This document shows, piece by piece, positions 37,570-48,719 of a stretch of 64,000 nt of DNA. The position numbers were made by a program, and so were the translations under genes. Source of the stretch: Isochrysis galbana. Its lineage: Eukaryota; Haptophyta; Isochrysidales; Isochrysidaceae. Numbering within the stretch: position 1 is the first letter of the stretch; each line of letters starts with the position of its first letter. The notes under the pieces were generated by a model that saw nothing but the letters and a program-made list of their open reading frames with translations, made no database searches and was not told the DNA's origin. The stretch covers positions 2,177,344 to 2,241,343 of the forward strand of contig CM030933.1 of assembly GCA_018136815.1 (NCBI GenBank), in the 5' to 3' direction.

Positions 37570-40500
37570 TTAAGACGCGAAGCACCTTCGGAGGTGCTGC
37601 GCGCCGGCGCGGCGCCGCTGCGCCAGCTCCCATGCCTCCCAGGCCCCCCTGTGGTTGGTAGGAGTGGTATGGGAGTGTGGGTGGATACCCATTCTAGCCC
37701 CCATAGCCGTAACTCGTCCCCATTCGACGCTCGACGCGCTCCAGGTACGCTTTTGTACTACCGAAGCGGCTATGCGCGCACACGCCACGAAAGGTGCTTT
37801 AGTTGCCCTGAGTACTAGCGCTTCTCCACGCAGCTGCACACGCACGAGCACGCATCTGACTATCCGCCTGACCCATTCAAACACTCCCGGCACCTCCCCG
37901 CTCACTGAGACGCACCCAGACTGACTACACAGCCCCACCTACCCCACCCACCCACGCCGTCCGACTCTCAGTTGTCCTCGTCGTCGGTCTCTGGCTCGCA
38001 GTCCGAATCAACGAGGCGCCTCTTCGTGCCGCGCGTCTTCGCTGGCTTCTTTGACGACTTTTTGTTGCTTGGTGGCGTGGCGACCGTCATGTCGTCTTGC
38101 GCTCGCGCGAGACGGTGGAAGATGCTGTAGCACGCTGGGTGGTAAGCGTGCTCGCACTTCATGCACCAAACGCCTGAGCCTGCTTTAGCCCGCGGTGCCT
38201 GCTTATGTCGATGGGAGGAGCTACTCACCTTAGTAGCTGCTTCCGGGCAGGAGTATAAGCCGCAGTAGGCGCGCCCACGCTCGATCGCCCACTTAGGCAC
38301 TTTCCTGATAACATGCTCTGACATGTCCTCATCTTCTCCGCACAGGTGCTCGTCGTGTAAGCGTGGGCGGCCGACGCGCGGCCGCTGGCAGCGGCGATTC
38401 GACGATTGGATGAGGTCTTCGAGCTGTTGCGGCGAGCTCGTTGCGATATCGATGGGCTTTTCGCCGCCGCGCCGATGGTTGACACCTTCGACGAACAAGC
38501 CCTCGGAGATCTTCTCCAAAAACGTGAAGTGGCTCATCGGCATCTTGTCCTTCGTCTTTTTCTCTTTTTGCTTTAGGCTTTCGAGTCTGGAAGGGAGGGG
38601 CAGGTGGAGGGTGTCAGAGTGTTGTTCACACGTGTGCAAAGGACGGTAGGAGCCCATCAGTGAACCGATCGTCGTTTGTCAGTGCGAGTTTGAGTGCCTT
38701 GTGTTGCCTGCGCCTGCTGCTTGCGCTTGCTGTTACGCTGTGGCAAAATCAAAACAAAAAAAACACAAAAAATTAAGTTACCTGCGTGTGTTGCCAGCTG
38801 GTGAGTCAGATGTCGACACCCCAATCGAAATGAGAGCCCGCACAGCCTCCAGTTCTTCAGCTTTTTCAATTTCAAACTGCCTTTTGTACAAGACGTATGC
38901 ATTGTCGCAACAAGCTTTGAGGAGGCCCTTGAAAACGGGATGCCACCATTTGCGATCACGCCAGCCCATGCCATCCAAGTTGTAGTAATGGGAGAGCTGA
39001 TCGAAGCGATCAACATTATTCATGTTCTGGTTGTAATCGTGGATCAATTCTAGGCGTGGGATGTCTATCTCTATTTTCTCTTTAGTGGCAGCGTCGTAAA
39101 CCTTCTTTGTCACGTTCACAAACTCCGCTGACGTGTGGATTGTCGACATCATGTGCACAGGCCCATTGTCAAAGTATGACACACACAAAACGCGCGGCTC
39201 TTCACGGGTCACGGCAGATTTCACGCGCTCCGCGGGCGGCTTGCACTTTATGGAGTCCAGGATGGCCTTGCTCAAGCCCACCTTATTTGGTTGTCTGCAC
39301 TGCGCAGGTACGCCGCGATTGGTGCGACAGGTGCCATTGGTGAGCACCCTGGGCACTTTGATGGAGATCTCTTTACCATACTCCGGGCCGCCCGGCATCG
39401 TAGTTGTGTACGACCCTCCTATTGCCAATGCTGAGCACACCTCCAAAGATGGGTACAAGTTGTCCCAATAAATCTTGGAGCCGTCCAACTTCAGCTTGGA
39501 GAGCAGCAACAAGCAACGATTGTGCAACGGCGACCACTGTTTGACAAAGGTCGGAGCCGTGTTATCGCCGCGGAAGACGCAGTAATACATGTAGCCACCA
39601 TCAAGAACGAGAGAGTCCGCCTGAATGCCGTCGCCCGCGCGCTTATACTTGCCTGAGCGTTGCTTCAAGTCAGACATCCGCCCTTGGAAGCCCCACGTTA
39701 TCTCGTCAATTGAAGCCTTCTCGCCCGGAATCACACACTTCATTGAATTTTCGAGAAAATGATCGAGCAATGGCCGCACCTTTGAGAGCACATCCCATTT
39801 GGGCGAAACACCCTTCTTCACTTCTGCCATCGGGTCCGAAATGTGAAAGAGCGCCGTGAGTTCTCGAAATCGTTGCCGTGTAAGGAGATCGCCAGCGCGT
39901 GTGCCTTTCAGCGCCCAACCTGTCGAGTGTAGCATCTCCATAGAAGGCACCGGATTCAGTCCGTTCAAGATGAGAACGGCAAAGTACCAACTTATGTCAG
40001 TGAGTGTGAATCGCGCCGCCCGGATGACCTTCTCTTTGCCCAAGGCAATAAGATAGCCTTGGTACTTGTTGGTGGTGGCAACCATCTTCTCACGCATGCT
40101 GACGTGCATCATCTTGTTGAACCAAGAAAAAGGATGCGATGATGCATCGAGACCAACCTGGGCCGCGGGTGCCCAATTGGATTCGCCTTGGAAAGGGGTG
40201 CGTGAGATAGGCCTCGTCGCACTACTCAAAGCTTCCCAATGCCAAGGAATCTCGGGGGGCCGAGCACAGCTCTTTGACGGCAGCGCCCGCAGTAGCGGAG
40301 CACTTTGAGCAATGCCACTCCGAAGACGCTCGGCGAGCGTGGTCTTATCGCCTGAAGTTGAGAGGCCGCGCCACATGAGATGCATCTTCATCTCAGCCAC
40401 CTTCAGGCTCCCCACCCTTTCGATGGTGAGCGTCTCGAGACCGGGTGGGCAAGCCATTTGGTGCGTCTTGTCCGCGGCAGCGGCAGCAACCGCAACAGCG

Positions 40501-40876
40501 GCAGAGGCGGCGGGGGGAGGCTCGCTAGGCGTTGCTGCCGCGGAAGGTTCTGAGCTACTAGCGGCGAGCATCTCCTCGACAAGACGTCCCCAGCCGCCTA
40601 CGCCTTCGCCATGGCGCGCGCTCGATCGCCCCACCTCCACCTCCACCTCGACGGCGTCCTCAACGCCCTCGTCCTCGTCCTCGTCGCCCGCAAACAGGTA
40701 TGGCTCGGGATTTTCGGGCGGGACCTCGTCGTCTGAGGGTAGACCCTCGTCCCATTGGTCCATGCCCCCCTCCACGCCCCTCTCACTGCCCTCCAGACCC
40801 CCAGCGGCCGGCGTGCTCATGGCCCAAGAGAGGGGGCCTCGAAGCACCTTCGCGGGTGCTTCCCCCGGCGCTTTAA
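37570..40876. mobile_element. piggyBac-like transposon (putative limits)
   Basis: TTAA at 37570-37573 and 40873-40876 bracket the transposase gene. Each TTAA is preceded outward by TATCTC (in inverted sense) and followed inward by a hairpin: left GAAGCACCTTCGGAGGTGCT, right GAAGCACCTTCGCGGGTGCTTC. TTAA is the invariant target of piggyBac elements. Because the shared TATCTC lies outside TTAA, the exact ends are uncertain. The gene inside has no disruption, so the element may be recent or under selection. Confidence 0.6.
37968..40820 (-). CDS. piggyBac-family transposase with SAP domain
   Basis: Two exons: 40820-38782 and 38586-37968. The 195-bp GT-AG intron (38781-38587, phase 2) joins PAGNTR to RLESLKQ; spliced length is 885 aa. 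Start at ATG 40820 (MSTPAAGG), because the upstream in-frame ATG at 40904 reads through the terminal hairpin. An acidic N-terminus is followed by a SAP-like DNA-binding helix pair (~136-170, SLKVAEMKMHLMWRGLSTSG). The DDE_Tnp_1_7 transposase core (~205-640) has candidate catalytic Asp372 (SIDEITWGFQGR), Asp453 (YWDNLYPS) and Asp604/607 (YNQNMNNVDRFDQL). The C-terminus has a Cys/His zinc-binding domain (CGLYSCPEA...VWCMKCEHAYHPAC) and a basic NLS-like tail. This is the order seen in piggyBac transposases. The frame is intact; a strong GTGAGT donor near 38228 could mark a further small intron, unresolved. Confidence 0.88.
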
Positions 40877-42819
40877 GAGATATTAGGGGCCCCAAAATGA
40901 CCACCTCAGAGTTGAGGAAATTGAAGGATTGTTTTCAGTAGAAAAATCCCAATACACCCAACGAGCACATATCCGGGGCCCTATCGCGGTGTTGCCCATG
41001 AGTTGAGGCAACCACCGCGGCTTGGGCGCGAGGTAGGAGGTAGAGCGCCGCATCGCGATAGGCGATAGGGGATAAGGGTGGGGAGGGGAAGAAAGAAGAA
41101 AAAGAAAGCCCCTTCCATCCTTCCTGGAAGCGAGTACTTTTTTCGTGAGGGGGGGGCGAAGAAATCCACTGCCGCTTCTTGCCTGCAAAGTGTAGCGATG
41201 GCGTCCGCCTCGCTCGAGGTGGTCCGATCTCCACCACGCTCCTGCGGGCGTGCTGGTGGGGGCTGTTGCAGGCTCGCTCGCGACTGGCACGACAAGTTTG
41301 GCCCAGGAGATGGTTCTGCGGGTCGAACAGCACGTTCGCCCGCCGACCGAGCCGAACTCTCGTGGTGGGCGCCTCAATGTTGTCGTTTGAACCCCTCGTG
41401 ACCCCCCACACGTTAGGTGGCCATGGCCATGGCGGCCAATCTCGGTGTCGGTGACCCGACGCGCTCCGACGTGCGTGGGCAGCGGCTGCTTATCACACCG
41501 GTGAGCTGCCCTCCTCACCTTGCACGCCCGCGTCCCCTCACTCTGAACCCATAGCATGCATGTTGCGTGATGCACACATTTTCCCATGCTCGCCAGGCCG
41601 TTCCTCTCCACAGAAACTTACATTCCCTTAGGTACTTAGGTAGGTTACCGCGCTGATTCAGGAAGGAGCCTCGGCCACCACTCCAAGGTGGGATCTGAGG
41701 CGTCTGGAGCCGCTGAGATCGGGCCCAGTCATGCCCAATTCCGTAGCCCACGCCTCTTGTCAGTGGTGCCGCGGGTACCGAGGCTCCCTCTCGGTACTCA
41801 CGGCACCATTCCCTCTTGTTACCCCGCAGGCAAAATATTCCAGCGAGATGTGCGCTGGCGCTACCGAAGCGTCGCGACTTCAATTTCAATTTCAATTTGG
41901 ACCGTTTCACGGAGCAATGCCAATCAATGCCTCGCAGCTTTTCATTGAATGATTTGTTTGATACCAAGTCTCGTGTGTTAGTGTCCATTGTGCGGGCAGA
42001 GGGTGGGAACCATTGCGCCTTGCCGCATCGTCGTGACGTGATTCCGACAGTGAAAAGGGTGCCCGTTTTTGACACTTTGTTGAGCGCTTTAGATTTTCGT
42101 TGACATCCACAACGAAAGCATCTTGGTAAGCCAGCATATACCCTCCTCACACCCCAGCCTTCCATCTAGTGCCTCCCCTTCTCTAGGCGCCGCCCTTGCT
42201 TCCCAAAGGCTCTATCACAGTTCAGTTTTGGAACGGAGGTAGTAATTTGAACGATAGCTTTTGCCCCTATGATAATAATAGGTTGAAACGAAAGTGACAA
42301 GTTCAGCACAACATGGATTGCATGTTGTCGTCCCGAACGAACGAATGAGAACAAGGACATCATGAACAGTACAATGCATGAGTACATTAGGCCCCTTCCC
42401 GTTGCGAGATTGCATCTAAGATTGGGTCGGCAACTGTAAACTGCAAACATGCCCGCCGGAACGGAGACAAAGGGAGACAGCTAATGAGGACAGCTCCTGC
42501 CAAGAACGCTCTCATCCCGAGAATGGCAGCTTGCGCATTGATTCGCTTGCATCTCCTGTAGACGATGGCAAAAAGGCGGTACAGTTCCCCATGATTGGAG
42601 ACGCAGGGGGTCACTTGCGAACAGATGGCCAGGGGGCGTCAGAATGATGCTTTAGATACAGATATGTGCATCGAGAGAAGACCTCTGACGTGCACGATTA
42701 CGTATATTGCAGGCATGCATATGCTCGAGGAGCCGCGGTGCCTTTGCCTTTCGGCATCAACCTCTGGGGTCTTCGGAGCAACATCCTCATCAAATTGCAC
42801 ATGACTTTCACGATAGTGG
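40877..42819. other. Intergenic, no gene supported
   Basis: Long overlapping frames on both strands (e.g. minus 41515-42165) show no recognisable domain. 41065-41105 is purine-rich. 41877-41900 has a CAATTT repeat. Nothing else is clear. Confidence 0.45.
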
Positions 42820-43687
42820 CTACAGTGATCTCCTCCTCTGATGCCTTTTCTCGATAGATGAAGCTGGAACGGGACCGCCGATGGTTGCCCTGCGCTTAGA
42901 CTTCACACCGACAGAGCTCCGACCCTCCCCATTCCGCCCAGCTGCAATGAGAACGAAACGTCTCGCCGCAACAGCATCCTTCTTCGCTATTTCTAACGCT
43001 TCTGCTTCGCTAGCAGGCATTTGCCGTTGATCACGGCGGCTGAGGACAGAGGAGCGGTGGAACATGACCCTTCAACGAGCGATCAGGCTATCGTGGCCAT
43101 CACGCGGGGCTTGCATGCACCTGTTGGCGGTCTCTTCGCGGTGTTTGCGAGTCTGCTCGAGTTCCTCTGCAATGCCACCTTCGATTAGAGTCTGCATCAC
43201 CGGCTCAGTGTACCACCTGTAACGGGATGGCAGCAAGGCAGGATCACGCGTACGGACGGATGGCTCATACAGGGCGGCGCCCTCCTCAGTGGCGAGCGAT
43301 CAGAGGGCCTTCTGGCCGACCAGGCAATACTGCGGCGTTTGGCTGTCCTCACTGTGAGAGGAGCTCAACCTTGACGTCAGGGTCCAGGTACCCCTGAGCG
43401 GCGTACTCATCCTTCCCTTGCTTCTCAGCCAGTGCGACCGAATACGTATCGACCAGCTTAGGCGAGAGACCGAGCGAGACGTTGTCCTCGTCAGGAACTC
43501 CTCCGCCGCCGAAGAGCTCTCTCTCAAACTCGAGCACAGTGGCCTGCGGCTGGAAGCGGACCCTTCGTGGGCGAGGGATGCCCACCGAGCGCAGCGCGTC
43601 GTTGATCAGCGAAGTCGACTTCTTCCGCGCCGAGCCGAGCAGGGAGGATAGCTTCCACCGGCTGCCCTCACCGCTCATCTCGGCCAA
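42820..43687 (-). CDS. Three-exon protein of unknown function with RVxF-like motif
   Basis: Exons predicted on the minus strand: 43687-43353, 43216-43121 and 43039-42820. The GT-AG introns are 136 and 81 bp, both phase 2, with good acceptors (CCCGTTACAG, CTGTCCTCAG). Junction codons are CA|G (Gln) and AG|C (Ser). Spliced length is 216 aa. It begins MAEMSGEGSRWKLSSLLG; contains RPRRVRFQPQATVLEFEREL, where RVRF fits the PP1-docking R-V-x-F pattern. Next come GLSPKLVDTYSVALAEK, then WYTEPVMQTLIEGGIAEELE across the first junction, and a basic C-terminus ending KRHQRRRSL. Each exon alone ends in a quick stop, and splicing yields one compositionally uniform protein, which is the main evidence. No signal peptide or TM. 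Function unknown; PP1 binding is only a motif-based guess. A short C run (43700-43711) and a CT repeat lie just upstream. Confidence 0.7.
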
Positions 43688-43776
43688 TCTCCGCCCCTCC
43701 CCCCCCCCCGACCGTCACGACAGCGCGGCCCCCACCGCGCCCACCCGCGCGCTCTTCTCCCTCTTCTCTCTCACAC

Positions 43777-43778
<2 letters not shown>

Positions 43779-43825
<47 letters not shown>
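43779..43825 (+). repeat. (CT)n microsatellite
   Basis: About 23 CT units, roughly 90 bases upstream of the minus-strand gene at 43687; purine on that gene's coding strand. Confidence 0.95.
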
Positions 43826-43829
<4 letters not shown>

Positions 43830-44781
43830 CTCGCCAGTTCTTCTCTCTCTTCTTCTCGTCACGCTTCCCAACATCCTTCCTCACTCCCATCCTTCCTCCT
43901 CTCCCGCGGCCCCTCACCCGGCCGTTCGTCCGCGCCGCCTCTTCTCCCCTCCCCCGCAAGGACAAGTAAAAAAAACAAACCTCTTGAAGTGTCTGGCCAT
44001 TTATTACTACCAGCTAAAAAAATACTTCTGAATAGTCTCGCCGCGCGCGCGACCCTGCACATCATCCATGCAGCCACGCCCGCTTCCCTTACCCGCGGCT
44101 CGTCCCCTCGTGCGCTACTTAGGGGCTGGGTGTATGAGGTTTCCAGTGGCAGACGGTGTGTACCGATCCCTGATGGTCTGTCTCTCTACTTCCTCTTGCC
44201 TCTTGCCTCTTGCCCTCTTGCCTCTTGCACCATCGGGCTATCACAGTTGCTAATCAGCTGTTCCGTGTTCTACGTTAACGTTGATGCGGCTTCTACGCCA
44301 ATGCCAATATTCGATCAGATGTGCGAGGCTGGAGATGGCACAATTGGCTTGGCCACTAGGGCAGCGCGCATATCTTGACACTTGACTTGTGACGTTTTGT
44401 GCTGTCACTAGTTGAAGTGGATGAGAACAAGAAAGAAGAAAGACCTTGCCGTCCGCCCGGTCGCGGTGCCAAGTTAGCCGCTCTAGCCGTCGGTGACTAG
44501 TGGTTCACTTAAGCGTCTTGAGTTTTGTGATACTTTCGTACACATTGACATTGAAGTGCAAAAAAAAACCCTTTTAAGATTCTCGCCTCATACGTGGCAC
44601 TGAATAACGCTCACGAAGCCTGCCTCTCCCTCGCTGGCGCTCCTGAGCCTCAGGGGTCCCCAATCTGCACATGTCTGCCTGTCGAACAGGGGGGGGGCGC
44701 GCTGCCGGCGCTTTCTCGGTCATCCACTGGGATAGACTGGCCCACTAGGCACCATATCCACAGATGCCGCCCTAGCAGCCA
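43826..44781. other. Gene-poor, dispersed repeat ends
   Basis: Copies of the CTTnTTAATAnTCTCGCC repeat at 44016-44055 and 44560-44597. 44698-44781 is a copy of a segment repeated at 45368-45462 (CTGCCGGC[GA]CTTTCTCGGT ... GATGCCGCCCTAGCAGCCA). No gene supported. Confidence 0.45.
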
Positions 44782-44789
44782 CGCCAATC

Positions 44790-45223
44790 TAGGGCCTGAC
44801 AAGAGTTGCTCGCTAGGACCCCCAAAATTGCTCGCAAAAGTTGCTCAAAAAAAAACTTCTTAATAGTCTCGCCGCATCGTCCTCTTGGCATGCTCTATGC
44901 CTTGTGCCTTGTGGCTTGTGGCTTGCTAGAAGCAGACCTGCTGACTCACTCTCCCCCCCACAGGCTCAAGCTCGCCTGGATCGCTCGTCCTCCTGGCCCG
45001 TCGTGGCCAGCTCACTACTCCAAGCAAGCGCGGCCAGAAATTCCCTCCGAAAATGCTCATTAGGTGCTCTTCTAGCTTCTAGGGGTAAAATTGCTCGTTA
45101 GCTGCTCGATGTTGCTCAATGTTGCCTATAGCCCCTGAAGTTGCTCGTTGCTCGTGAGTTGCTCGCACGCTCAAACACCCCAAAGTTGCTCGGAAAGTTG
45201 CCGGCAACTCTTGTCAGGCCCTA
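44790..45223. mobile_element. 434-bp hAT-type non-autonomous element
   Basis: Perfect 20-bp terminal inverted repeats: left TAGGGCCTGACAAGAGTTGC (44790-44809), right its exact complement (45204-45223). Perfect 8-bp direct repeats CGCCAATC flank it (44782-44789 and 45224-45231). TAGGG-type ends with 8-bp duplications are hallmarks of hAT elements. The interior has several GTTGCTCG motifs near both ends and a nested copy of the CTTCTTAATAGTCTCGCCGC repeat at 44846-44875. No transposase. Confidence 0.93.
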
Positions 45224-45231
45224 CGCCAATC

Positions 45232-48200
45232 GCCGCCTCGCCGCCGCCGCCCGCGCGCATCACACCGTCATCGGCCGTCTATGGTCTATGGCGCCGACAA
45301 TACGCTAACGTTACGCGGCCGATGGGCCGGAGTGCCCAACTTTCAACTTTCGAGCGCAACCGGACGGGCTGCCGGCACTTTCTCGGTTATCCTGTTATCC
45401 TTTGAGATATAATGGCCCACCGGGCACCGGGCACCATATCCATAGATGCCGCCCTAGCAGCCAACTTTGTCGGCCTTGCGGTATCGGCGCACGCCATTGC
45501 GATGAAGGCGGAGGTGAGAGGTGAGAGGTGAACACCCCACACACCAGCTCGCAAGATTTCGGATCAATGGGTGGCGTGAACGCGTGGGGCCCGGCCAGGC
45601 GGCTGTTGGGGGCTCGAGGCAGGTCCAGAACGGCCGGTCGCGGCCCCCCGTCGCGCCCCAAGCCCAAGGCCAATTGAGGTGTTTCACCTCCCATCGTCCG
45701 AGCGAGCGCTTGTCGACGTCAATCGGGCCGTGGCCCTGGGCGTCGGGCCGGATCGAATCGAGGCATTCCTGCGGTGCGAGGGGGCCAGGATTGGTCAATA
45801 CGAGTGTGTGCGACCCTTGAGCATGTCGCATCCAGAGTATTTCATATACTCTAGGCGGATGCGGTGCTTCTATCAATGTGTAGTGTGAGAGAAAATTGAG
45901 TGAGTTTTGTTTTTGCCAATGAGTTGCCTCGAAGCTCCGCCGCATTTGTTCGTTCGTCCTTACTTGTTCCATTGATTTGTTTGTGCGATGTTGCGTTAGT
46001 TTTCGGAGTTTTCTTGTTGGTGAGTGATGTGGGGTGGTGTCTCGGGGGCCGTCGTCGCGATGTAGCGCGCCCTTTCCCCCCCTCTCTCAAGACTTCTCTT
46101 CACTCCATGCCCTAGCCCCGCTGAGACTTGCCCCACGACCAAGCTTCGGCTTGATTCCACAGAGCACCAGCGTGCGACCTACCCTTGACCCCCCACCCCC
46201 ACACCCCCACCCTGCTCGCGAGAGCTCTAGGCTCTGCATGGCCACCATCTCACCATCTCCAAGCCTCCAGGCCATTCTTCGGCCGATCACGGCCGATCGG
46301 ACGTCGCGGACGCTCCGCGTTTCTTATAGTGATGCGCCCTACACTCACTACTCTGATTCCCTCCCGTGATCTCCCGCCTCAATCTCCCAAAATCCCAAAA
46401 TAGCCCGCCACGCGCGGGGGAAGGGCGGGGGGTCCCTCACCGACGCCATTGCCCTTCGTGGGGCGGGAGGGGGTCGTTCGGAGGGGGAGGGAGTTGCCGG
46501 GGCAGGTAGGGGGGGACCCTGCGGAATGCTTGGACACCCAGGGGAGGTGGGAAATAGTGGTTAAAAAGAGTGAGTGACCGGGCTACCATTGTGTCTCTGT
46601 TCTCGTGGGGCTGTTTCTGTTTGGCCGTCACAGTTTTGGGGGTGCCGTTAGGTTAGTGGAGGGGGGTCCCTCACCGACGCCATTGCCTTTATGGGGCGGG
46701 AGGGGGTGGTCCGGGGGGGGATGCAGTTGCCGGGGCAGGAAGGGGGGGACCCTGCGGAATCCTTGGACACCCAGGGGAGGTGAGAAATAGTGGTTAAAAA
46801 GAGTGAGTGACCGGGCTAAGGAAATGAAAGGAGAGCGGGCGATCCGAGAGAAACAATCTCCCCCCGCCCACAACAAGGAGGGTGCGGAGAGAGCGCCATT
46901 CTGCGGCATTGCATTGGCGATAGCAACGAGCAACGACAACGAGTAACACCTTTCGCTCTGACGCAGCGAGTGGTAGTGGCGTGGCGCTTGGCGCCGTCGC
47001 ATCGCTATGCCTCGAGCTCGCCAACCAAGAGGCAAGAGGTGGGCGGGGCGCCTGAGTGGCCATTACGCGTCTTGCCTGCGCGCGCCGCCGGCGTACGGCC
47101 ATATGAAGAGCAGGCGGTATCTGTATGTACAGATGGCGCATTGAGCATTACCTATTCAATGTTTCTCAATCTCAAAACGTATGAGCTGCGGCCGGGGTAA
47201 TCACATACAGCTGCGCGCGAAAGCACACTATGGCGACACTGAACGTGTGAAGTGTTTCAAGTTCAAGCTCTACAGATTAACTCTCGTGCTATGAACCTCG
47301 TGATTTCGGAATTGAGTCTGAGGTTCGAAAGAGTGCAAACCGAACCGATGGGGCTACAACAATGTCGCCATGCACCTCGGATCTGCAGCATAAAAGCAAG
47401 CGCCAGCTCAAACAGACGAACCAGCCTTGCTTGTCGCGCAGGATCTCCCTCTCTGAAGTAGCATGGGTCTCTTTTTCAATTACTCTGGTTCCTTGATTTG
47501 TGTGCGATTGTGAGTGAGGCTTGCTCGTGTTTCGCACAATGAGGCGGCGCGTAGCATCGCAGCACCATCGCACTCCAAAGCCAACGTCGTGAGCCGGCCC
47601 TGCGGCCAGACACATCGCAGACACCACATCAGCGGTGAGGCGAGACGAGATGAGACACCGAACAAGACGATCTTCGTCTATTGCCAGGGCACAATAGCAT
47701 CCACGCACGGAAAGTACCACCTGTTCGGATTGAATCGAGCTTAGGAACAGCAGCAAACATCGCCAGGTCGAAAGCTGTGATGGTTGGCTTCGCACAATAG
47801 CTGCATCATGCGGCAGCAATACCCCACTAGTACTAGCTGCATTGCACGCTGGTATGGTCCAGTTCCAATTTTCGCACAGGTGCGCTCGATGTTACATTGT
47901 GACCGAATCAAACCCTAGAAGTAGGAGCACCTCTCATGTCATTGTCAGTGGGAGCGTACTCGCTATCGCAGCCTCTGCTGCACGATGAGGGCGGCTGGAC
48001 GAGCGCCAAGGCCTCCTGGCTCGCTGCTGCAGCACTGCGCTTCCCTGTCCTTCCTCCCTTCATGAGGGAGAGGGAGAGGGAGAGCGGGGGGAGGGAGGGA
48101 GGAAGGTAGTAAGAACACGTGATTGAAAGAAGGAGAGAACGTGAGAGAGAGAGGAGAGAGAGAGGGCGGACGATGGGGCGGGAAGCCAGTGGTTTTGGGG

Positions 48201-48711
48201 ATGGGGAGAGAATAGGCGACACCACAAGCGGAGTGGGGGGTGCCAGGGGTATACTCGTATCAGGCTAATGTACAGTCCTTAAGACCACGCTCGTTCAGGA
48301 TCTTTTCTGTAGTGTGTTCTTCCACTCAACGACGAATGTTGAGCTGTTTCTCACACTCAAGATGAGGACAAATATAGCCGGCGGGTTCGGGAGGCTTGTG
48401 GGGCGAGAGCTGTTCACAGCACCTCGCCCCCCTCGAAGAACCAGTGCGTTCTTTCATTTTGAAGGCACCCCGCTGAGGCTAGTTCCGATTGAGTCCCTAA
48501 ATTTTCTTTCACACTCAAAACTTCCCTGCATCTGAGCCATGCCCATGCCAACCCGGGTCAGGGTTATATTGCCGTAGAAATGTCACAACCCCCTCTGCCC
48601 TCTGTTTTCATTGTCCGGCAAGCCCCACTCTCTGGGGGCGGAGAAGCCCCGAGAGAAGATTCCAGAGCACCAGAGGCATTTTCAAGTATTCCATATTCCA
48701 CCGGAAGAAGA
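45232..48711. other. Gene-poor region with tandem and direct repeats
   Basis: 45368-45462 repeats the segment at 44698-44789. 46432-46830 holds a two-copy 244-bp tandem repeat (listed separately). 48062-48175 is GA-rich. A frame near 45680-45888 (SSERALVDVNRAVALGVGPD) looks mildly coding but has no partner exons or family. No gene supported over about 3.5 kb. Confidence 0.45.
46432..46830 (+). repeat. Two-copy 244-bp tandem repeat; third copy inverted at 57208-57310
   Basis: GTCCCTCACCGACGCCATTG occurs at 46432 and 46676. Both copies continue through GTTGCCGGGGCAGG, ACCCTGCGGAAT, CTTGGACACCCAGGGGAGG and GTTAAAAAGAGTGAGTGACC. A minus-strand copy at 57208-57310 is directly followed by the LINE-type tail, so these are probably 3' UTR segments of a retroelement subfamily. 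Confidence 0.8.
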
Positions 48712-48719
48712 AAGGATTA

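Noticed and set aside
40883..42165. Minus-strand frames upstream of the piggyBac element
   Set aside because: Long overlapping frames on both strands with no motif, consistent with GC-rich noncoding DNA.
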